A DNA stretch of 11,201 bases, taken from positions 1 to 11,201 of the forward strand of contig JAIXUZ010000352.1 in assembly GCA_027483285.1 (NCBI GenBank). The letters are read 5' to 3'. Below the pieces are notes generated by a model. The model was not told the origin of the DNA, searched no databases, and saw only the letters and a list, made by a program, of their open reading frames with translations. This DNA comes from Bacteroidota bacterium (GTDB taxonomy: Bacteria > Bacteroidota > Bacteroidia > CAMBQF01). Positions 7,420 to 11,201 of the stretch are shown in pieces (the first letter of the stretch is position 1; every line of letters starts with the position of its first letter). Position numbers and translations under genes: made by a program.

Positions 7420-9225
7420 CTAGCCAATTTGACGGGAGTGGCGTTTGCGGTCTTCCTCGTTAAGATAAATTTTACGTAAACGGATACTTAGCGGGGTAAT
7501 CTCCACATACTCGTCTTTTTGTATGTATTCCATCGCTTCTTCTAACGAAAACTTAATAGCGGGTGCTATACGGGTTTTATCGTCAGAACCGCTGGCGCGC
7601 ATGTTGGTTAGTTTCTTCTCGCCTGTAATGTTAATTACAAGGTCGCCGGCACGAATGCCTTCACCAACAACTTGTCCGCTATACACCTCATCACCCGGAT
7701 CAACAAAGAATGAACCACGGTCTTGCAGCTTATCAATAGAGTAAGCTACTGATGTACCTTTATCTTTAGCAATCAATACACCGTTAATACGCTCAGGAAT
7801 AACTCCTTTCCAAGGCTCGTAGCCCTTAAAACGGTGGGCAATAATAGCCTCGCCCTGGGTAGCGGTAAGCAACTGGTTACGTAAACCAATAATACCACGG
7901 GCCGGTATGTTAAATTCAATATGCTGTAAATCGCCTTTAGGCTCCATAATGGTTAATTCGCCCTTACGTTGCGTAACTAACTCAATTACTTTACCTGAAG
8001 TAGCATCAGGAACGTCGATAGTTAAAACCTCAATAGGTTCACATTTCTGGCCATCAATAGTTTTAATAATAACCTGTGGCTGGCCTATTTGAAGCTCATA
8101 GCCTTCGCGACGCATAGTTTCAATTAGGATAGATAAATGGAGAATACCACGGCCAAATACTAAGTAAGAGTCGGCACTGCTGGTTTCTTCTACGCGAAGT
8201 GCAAGGTTTTTCTCCAGCTCTTTAAATAAACGGTCGCGTAAGTGGCGCGATGTTACAAACTTGCCCTCTTTACCAAAAAACGGTGAGTTGTTGATGGTAA
8301 ACAACATATTCATTGTAGGCTCGTCAATAGGGATGGTTTTTAAGCCTTCAGGGTTTTCAAAGTCAGCAATGGTATCGCCAATTTCAAAACCTTCAATACC
8401 TGTAACTGCACAAATTTCGCCCGAAGAAACCTCAGACACTTTAGTACGGCCAAGGCCTTCGAATATAAACAGTTCTTTAATACGAGATTTGGTTATGGTA
8501 CCATCACGCTTAACAACAGATACAGGCATGTTATCGGCCAGGCGGCCACGCGATACACGGCCAATAGCGATACGGCCGGTGTAGGTAGAAAAGTCTAAAG
8601 AGGTAATTTGTAACTGTGGGGTACCTTCTTGCTGCGGTGCAGGTGGTATTTTATCAATAATAACATCCAACAAGTGGGTAATATCTTCGGTAGGTACTTT
8701 AGGGTCTGGGCCCATCCAGCCTTGTTTAGAAGAACCGAATACGGTTGGGAAATCCAACTGCTCTTCTGTAGCTTCTAAGTTAAAGAAAAGGTCGAACACG
8801 TTATCGTGAACCTCATCAGGACGGCAGTTTGGCTTATCAACTTTATTGATAACCAAAATTGCTTTTTTACCTTGCGAAAGTGCTTTTTGAAGAACGAAAC
8901 GTGTTTGGGGCATAGGGCCTTCAAACGCGTCAACTAATAAAATAACACCATCGGCCATGTTTAACACACGCTCTACTTCACCTCCAAAGTCAGCGTGACC
9001 AGGGGTATCGATAATGTTGATTTTAACACCTTTGTAACGTACAGATACGTTTTTGGCAAGAATGGTGATACCACGCTCGCGCTCAAGGTCGTTGTTGTCC
9101 AGAATTAATTCTCCTGTTTGCTGATTATCGCGAAACAGTTTTGTTTGCAATAAAATTTTGTCAACCAAAGTAGTCTTACCGTGGTCAACGTGGGCAATGA
9201 TTGCTATATTACGTATTTGTTCCAT
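7420..9225 (-). CDS. typA: GTP-binding protein TypA/BipA
   Basis: A 601-residue translational GTPase of the EF-G superfamily that binds the ribosome and acts in 50S assembly and stress adaptation (family knowledge). Visible motifs, numbered from the ATG at 9225: P-loop AHVDHGKTT (11-19), switch I RGITI (51-55), DTPGH (73-77), NKVD (127-130) and SSK (165-167). After the G domain come the beta-barrel domain II, the EF-G-like domains III and V (with GRGILHLSILIE and PARGIIGLRNQLLT) and the BipA-specific C-terminal domain. Length fits the family (about 600). The frame is open for 33 more codons upstream (to 9324), but that extension is unlike any TypA N-terminus and contains the promoter box at 9246-9253, so the start at 9225 is chosen. 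It is monocistronic, convergent with the signalling operon and divergent from the Mpo1-like gene. Confidence 0.97.
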   Translation of the reverse strand: MEQIRNIAIIAHVDHGKTTLVDKILLQTKLFRDNQQTGELILDNNDLERERGITILAKNVSVRYKGVKINIIDTPGHADFGGEVERVLNMADGVILLVDAFEGPMPQTRFVLQKALSQGKKAILVINKVDKPNCRPDEVHDNVFDLFFNLEATEEQLDFPTVFGSSKQGWMGPDPKVPTEDITHLLDVIIDKIPPAPQQEGTPQLQITSLDFSTYTGRIAIGRVSRGRLADNMPVSVVKRDGTITKSRIKELFIFEGLGRTKVSEVSSGEICAVTGIEGFEIGDTIADFENPEGLKTIPIDEPTMNMLFTINNSPFFGKEGKFVTSRHLRDRLFKELEKNLALRVEETSSADSYLVFGRGILHLSILIETMRREGYELQIGQPQVIIKTIDGQKCEPIEVLTIDVPDATSGKVIELVTQRKGELTIMEPKGDLQHIEFNIPARGIIGLRNQLLTATQGEAIIAHRFKGYEPWKGVIPERINGVLIAKDKGTSVAYSIDKLQDRGSFFVDPGDEVYSGQVVGEGIRAGDLVINITGEKKLTNMRASGSDDKTRIAPAIKFSLEEAMEYIQKDEYVEITPLSIRLRKIYLNEEDRKRHSRQIG

Positions 9226-9245
9226 GCTCTCTTTTAAAACGGGTG

Positions 9246-9253
9246 CAAAGGTA
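9246..9253 (-). promoter_or_regulatory. typA promoter, -7 box
   Basis: TACCTTTG on the minus strand is a perfect match to the Bacteroidota -7 consensus TAnnTTTG, 20 bases upstream of the typA ATG. No TTG is present 17-23 bases further upstream, so the -33 element is weak or absent. The leader would be only about 15 bases. Confidence 0.65.
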
Positions 9254-9379
9254 CGTTTATTTATTGGATTTTTGGCTATAAAGCAATAGCCAAAGCCAAG
9301 AATTAACAAAGATTTGATACCCATCAGAGTAATTAATGGTGATTTTTATCAGTTTACCTAAATATTTGGCATTTAAAAT

Positions 9380-9410
9380 TTGATAATTGCCCGTACATAA
9401 ACTAATTTCG
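9380..9410 (+). promoter_or_regulatory. Putative promoter of the Mpo1-like/sphingomyelinase-like pair
   Basis: TTG (9380-9382), 20 bases, then TAATTTCG (9403-9410), one mismatch from TAnnTTTG. The box ends 24 bases before the ATG at 9435. Spacing and position fit the Bacteroidota sigma-factor pattern, though the -7 box is imperfect. Confidence 0.5.
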
Positions 9411-9434
9411 CCTTAGTAGTAAAAACATCAACCA

Positions 9435-9926
9435 ATGAGAGCAATAGATTCTTTACTTGGCGAGTATGCCGAGAGCCACCAAAACAAAACAAACAAAGCC
9501 ATACATTATGTATGTGTACCAGCAATATTTTGGACAGTAGTAGCCCTGCTATGGAGCATAAAACTTCCATTTGATTTTGAACTGGCGGGGCGCACCATAC
9601 AGTTTAATGCCGCTTTTATAGCCCTTACACTGGTGCTTATTTACTACATACGCCTATCATTTACCCTGGCACTGGGCATGTTGTTTTACACTTTGCTATG
9701 TGCAGCACTATGCTATGCTTACGAAGCTAAGATAGGCCCTGCATTAGGTGGTTTTCCATTATGGGCATTTGCATTGATTACTTTTGTTGTAGCATGGATA
9801 GGCCAGTTTTACGGCCATAACATAGAGGGTAAAAAACCGTCGTTTTTAAAAGATCTTCAGTTTTTATTAATTGGCCCAGCATGGATTATGAGCTTTATCT
9901 ACAAAAACGTAGGTTTAAAATATTAA
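9435..9926 (+). CDS. Mpo1-like (DUF962) membrane protein
   Basis: A 163-residue protein with about four to five hydrophobic segments (near 26-42, 58-72, 76-96, 108-124 and 141-156). Its conserved polar parts are those of the Mpo1/YGL010w (DUF962) family: an N-terminal Y-x3-H-x-N-x2-N-x3-H (Tyr11, His15, Asn17, Asn20, His24) and GQFYGHNIEGKKPSF with His128 and Glu131. Yeast Mpo1 is an iron-dependent dioxygenase that carries out alpha-oxidation of 2-hydroxy fatty acids in phytosphingosine breakdown (family knowledge); the histidines are the likely metal ligands. The bacterial substrate is not known, but Bacteroidota make sphingolipids, often with 2-hydroxy acyl chains. The next gene starts one base after its stop. 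No Shine-Dalgarno is seen. Confidence 0.85.
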   Translation: MRAIDSLLGEYAESHQNKTNKAIHYVCVPAIFWTVVALLWSIKLPFDFELAGRTIQFNAAFIALTLVLIYYIRLSFTLALGMLFYTLLCAALCYAYEAKIGPALGGFPLWAFALITFVVAWIGQFYGHNIEGKKPSFLKDLQFLLIGPAWIMSFIYKNVGLKY

Positions 9927-9927
9927 T

Positions 9928-10872
9928 ATGCGTAAACTTATTTTAGTAGCAATGGCCCTGCAACTTTCTGTTGCGGGGCTTTTTGCAGAAAACGGTTTAA
10001 TTAAGCTCTCCCCCTGCGAAGGGGGAGTACCCCAAGCGCTAGCGTTGGGGGGAGGGGGTACATCTACATCGGGCTCAATTAAAGTACTGTCGTGGAACAT
10101 ATTTATGCTGCCCAAAATAGCAGGCAACACCGGGCAGGCTATGCGCGCCAAAGGCATAGTTGATGCGCTGAAAAATACCTACTATGATGTTATTGTTTTT
10201 CAGGAAGCGTGGACCAAGAAAGTACGTGCCGCTATATGGGAGGGGCTAAAAGCTACTTACCCTTACGATGCCGGCAATCCGCTTAAAGGCGGTGTTACCA
10301 TTACCAACAGCGGTATTTGGATTATTAGCAAGCTACCCATTAAAACCCGTGTAGACAAGCTATACCGCGAGTGCGACGGGGCCGATTGCTTTGCCAAAAA
10401 AGGCGCCACGCTTATTGAGGTGGAGAAAGATGGCAAAACCTTTCAGATAGTAGGCACCCACCTGCAAGCCGACGAAGGAAAGGCCAAACAAAAGGTGCGT
10501 AACGAACAATATTACGACCTAAACAAACTACTGGGCGAAGCCCATAAGGATGGCGTTGCCCAAATTATAGCCGGCGACTTTAATACCCCTGTTACCGACA
10601 CTGCCCGTTACAATTACATGCTACGCTCAATAAAATTGGAAGACGGGCCACTGAGCGGTAATATGCAATACACCTGGGATAATACTACCAACGACATTAC
10701 CCATGGCCAAAAAGACACCAGCCAGGTGACGCTGGATTATATTTTTACCCGCGCAAACGGCTTTAACTTTGTTAGCGAACGCAGGGTAATAAAACGCTTC
10801 CAGGTACGCTGGGCCTGCGATAAAATAGACCTTAGCGACCACTATGCTATGGAGGGTGTGTTTGAATATTAG
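9928..10872 (+). CDS. Secreted sphingomyelinase-like phosphodiesterase (EEP superfamily)
   Basis: A 314-residue protein of the endonuclease/exonuclease/phosphatase fold, closest by motif to bacterial neutral sphingomyelinases C. Residues 1-20 look like a signal peptide (MRKLILVAMALQLSVAGLFA, cleavage probably before Glu21), so the enzyme is periplasmic or secreted. Catalytic and Mg-binding residues are all in place: Asn57 (SWN), Glu93 (FQEAW), His178 (GTHLQ), Asp217 and Asn219 (GDFNT), and Asp304-His305 (LSDHYAM), matching Asn16, Glu53, His151, Asp195, Asn197, Asp295 and His296 of the Bacillus cereus enzyme. Other EEP phosphodiesterases remain possible, but the C-terminal W...DLSDHY favours sphingomyelinase. 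Residues 27-44 are encoded by a palindromic intergenic-type repeat. The ATG lies one base after the stop of the Mpo1-like gene, suggesting translational coupling. The stop is followed at once by another repeat. Confidence 0.85.
   Translation: MRKLILVAMALQLSVAGLFAENGLIKLSPCEGGVPQALALGGGGTSTSGSIKVLSWNIFMLPKIAGNTGQAMRAKGIVDALKNTYYDVIVFQEAWTKKVRAAIWEGLKATYPYDAGNPLKGGVTITNSGIWIISKLPIKTRVDKLYRECDGADCFAKKGATLIEVEKDGKTFQIVGTHLQADEGKAKQKVRNEQYYDLNKLLGEAHKDGVAQIIAGDFNTPVTDTARYNYMLRSIKLEDGPLSGNMQYTWDNTTNDITHGQKDTSQVTLDYIFTRANGFNFVSERRVIKRFQVRWACDKIDLSDHYAMEGVFEY
10006..10060 (+). repeat. Palindromic repeat embedded in frame in the sphingomyelinase-like gene
   Basis: Two adjacent hairpins: CTCCCCC (10008-10014) with GGGGGAG (10021-10027), loop TGCGAA; and CCCCAA (10030-10035) with TTGGGG (10045-10050) around an inner CGC/GCG palindrome. 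The G-rich tail continues to 10059. The composition (C-tracts then G-tracts) matches the two other repeats at the right end of the window and is unlike the surrounding coding sequence. It encodes LSPCEGGVPQALALGGGG (residues 27-44) without a stop. The 54 bases equal 18 codons, so the frame is kept. Confidence 0.75.
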
Positions 10873-10873
10873 T

Positions 10874-10917
10874 TCACCCCTCTCCCTAAATCCCTCTCCC
10901 CCAAGGGGGAAAGGGAC
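10874..10917. repeat. Intergenic palindromic repeat after the sphingomyelinase-like gene
   Basis: Starts within two bases of the stop codon. It has C-rich blocks (CACCCCTCTCCC) followed by a hairpin TCCCTCTCCCCC (10891-10902) with GGGGGAAAGGGA (10905-10916), 12 pairs with one mismatch and a minimal AA turn. It may also act as a terminator or 3'-end stabiliser, but the T-tract that would mark an intrinsic terminator is missing. It is of the same C-tract/G-tract type as the elements at 10006-10060 and 11038-11143. Confidence 0.7.
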
Positions 10918-10928
10918 TTCAAAAGCTC

Positions 10929-10960
10929 TTGACAAAGGGCCTTTGCGGGTTGTATCTTTG
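10929..10960 (+). promoter_or_regulatory. Strong Bacteroidota-type promoter
   Basis: TTG (10929-10931, in TTGAC), 21 bases, then TATCTTTG (10953-10960), a perfect TAnnTTTG box. The ATG at 10986 lies 25 bases after the box. This is the best promoter match in the window and supports a real gene starting at 10986. Confidence 0.8.
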
Positions 10961-10985
10961 CAGTACAACCTATAAACCTGTTTTT

Positions 10986-11141
10986 ATGCCTGTAAATTAT
11001 CCTGCGAAAACTCAAAATTTAACTACAACAGAAAGGGTTTCAACTCTCCCCCGACACAGGGGAATTTTAAGTACTACTGTTACTTTAGAACGGTCACCCC
11101 CTCTCTTAAAATTTAAGAGAGGGGGACGGGGGGAGAGTTGA
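10986..11141 (+). pseudogene. Start of an unrecognised gene, cut by an inverted-repeat element
   Basis: From the ATG at 10986, 25 bases after a canonical promoter box, the frame reads MPVNYPAKTQNLTTTER for 17 codons. It then enters the inverted-repeat element at 11038 and stops at 11139-11141 inside it (51 residues in all). The residues from the element (LPRHRG, RGGRGES and so on) look like translated repeat, not protein. Beyond the element a different frame (from 11146) encodes KKLTAKSQNFTTTESLTG, which resembles the first segment. Deleting 11038-11143 joins the two in one frame through a Val codon. I do not recognise the protein. Either the gene is disrupted, or a short 51-residue product is made. 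Starting at the TTG at 10929 instead would put the promoter inside the gene and is rejected. Confidence 0.4.
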
Positions 11142-11143
11142 AA
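11038..11143. mobile_element. 106-base MITE-like element with 15-base terminal inverted repeats
   Basis: The ends TTTCAACTCTCCCCC (11038-11052) and GGGGGAGAGTTGAAA (11129-11143) are perfect inverted copies. Inside is a second long palindrome, CCCCCTCTCTTAAA (11097-11110) with TTTAAGAGAGGGGG (11112-11125), 14 perfect pairs around a single A. There is no room for a transposase, so movement would need one in trans. No clear target-site duplication is visible at the edges. The element is of the same C-tract/G-tract type as the other two repeats nearby. Confidence 0.7.
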
Positions 11144-11201
11144 TAAAAAAGCTGACGGCAAAAAGTCAAAATTTTACTACAACGGAAAGCCTTACAGGCT
11201 A
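11110..11201 (+). other. Open frame running off the right edge, likely continuation of the interrupted gene
   Basis: After a stop at 11107-11109 this frame is open to the window end. It has no ATG, GTG or TTG start inside the window. From 11146 it reads KKLTAKSQNFTTTESLTG, which aligns with AKTQNLTTTERV encoded from 11004 in another frame. The lack of a start and the similarity make it likely to be the downstream part of the gene beginning at 10986. The product is not recognised. Confidence 0.4.

Noticed and set aside
9226..9324. 33-codon upstream extension of typA in the same frame
   Set aside because: The extra residues do not resemble any TypA N-terminus, and the perfect -7 box TACCTTTG lies inside them. 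The ATG at 9225 gives the usual family length and MEQIRNIAIIAHVDHGKTT start.
10891..10917. Intrinsic terminator of the sphingomyelinase-like gene
   Set aside because: The hairpin is good but is followed by ACTTC rather than a T-run, and its sequence is explained as a dispersed repeat. A terminator role is possible but not shown.
10627..10968. 113-codon open frame on the minus strand over the end of the sphingomyelinase-like gene
   Set aside because: It is a shadow of the real gene and the repeat; the plus-strand frame carries the catalytic SDH motif there.
10874..11143. CRISPR array from the repeated C-rich blocks
   Set aside because: The repeats are not direct copies of uniform length and have no regular spacers; they are hairpin-forming palindromic elements.

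Overview
The window comes from a member of the Bacteroidota. The evidence is direct: promoters have the -7 box TAnnTTTG (TACCTTTG before typA, TATCTTTG near the right end, with a TTG about 20 bases upstream), Shine-Dalgarno sequences are mostly absent, the left edge carries a DUF4834-like/YfhO-like gene pair, and C-tract/G-tract palindromic repeats are scattered at the right end. No tRNA, rRNA, CRISPR array or complete insertion sequence was seen.

Left edge (1-350, minus strand): the first 34 codons of a YfhO-like membrane protein, preceded 18 bases upstream by a small one-helix DUF4834-like protein. A non-coding stretch of about 317 bases follows.

Signalling block (668-7281, plus strand): three genes in a row. 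The first is a 1124-residue membrane-bound hybrid histidine kinase (six TM helices, PAS, PAS, HisKA, HATPase, divergent receiver, receiver, Hpt). The second is a 905-residue soluble kinase (receiver, PAS, GAF, PAS, LOV-like PAS, HisKA, HATPase). The third is a 140-residue stand-alone receiver. Together they contain every piece of a multistep phosphorelay but no DNA-binding or enzymatic output domain. Two hairpin terminators separate this block from the convergent typA (bipA) gene (7420-9225, minus strand).

Right block (9435-10872, plus strand): a Mpo1/DUF962-like membrane protein followed one base later by a secreted sphingomyelinase-type phosphodiesterase with a complete set of catalytic residues. 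The pair points to sphingolipid turnover: head-group removal outside the cytoplasm plus alpha-oxidation of 2-hydroxy fatty acids. A palindromic repeat is embedded in frame just after the signal peptide of the second gene.

Right end (10873-11201): a palindromic repeat, then a textbook Bacteroidota promoter, then the start of an unrecognised gene split by a 106-base element with 15-base perfect terminal inverted repeats. Removing exactly that element restores one continuous reading frame encoding two similar tandem peptide segments.
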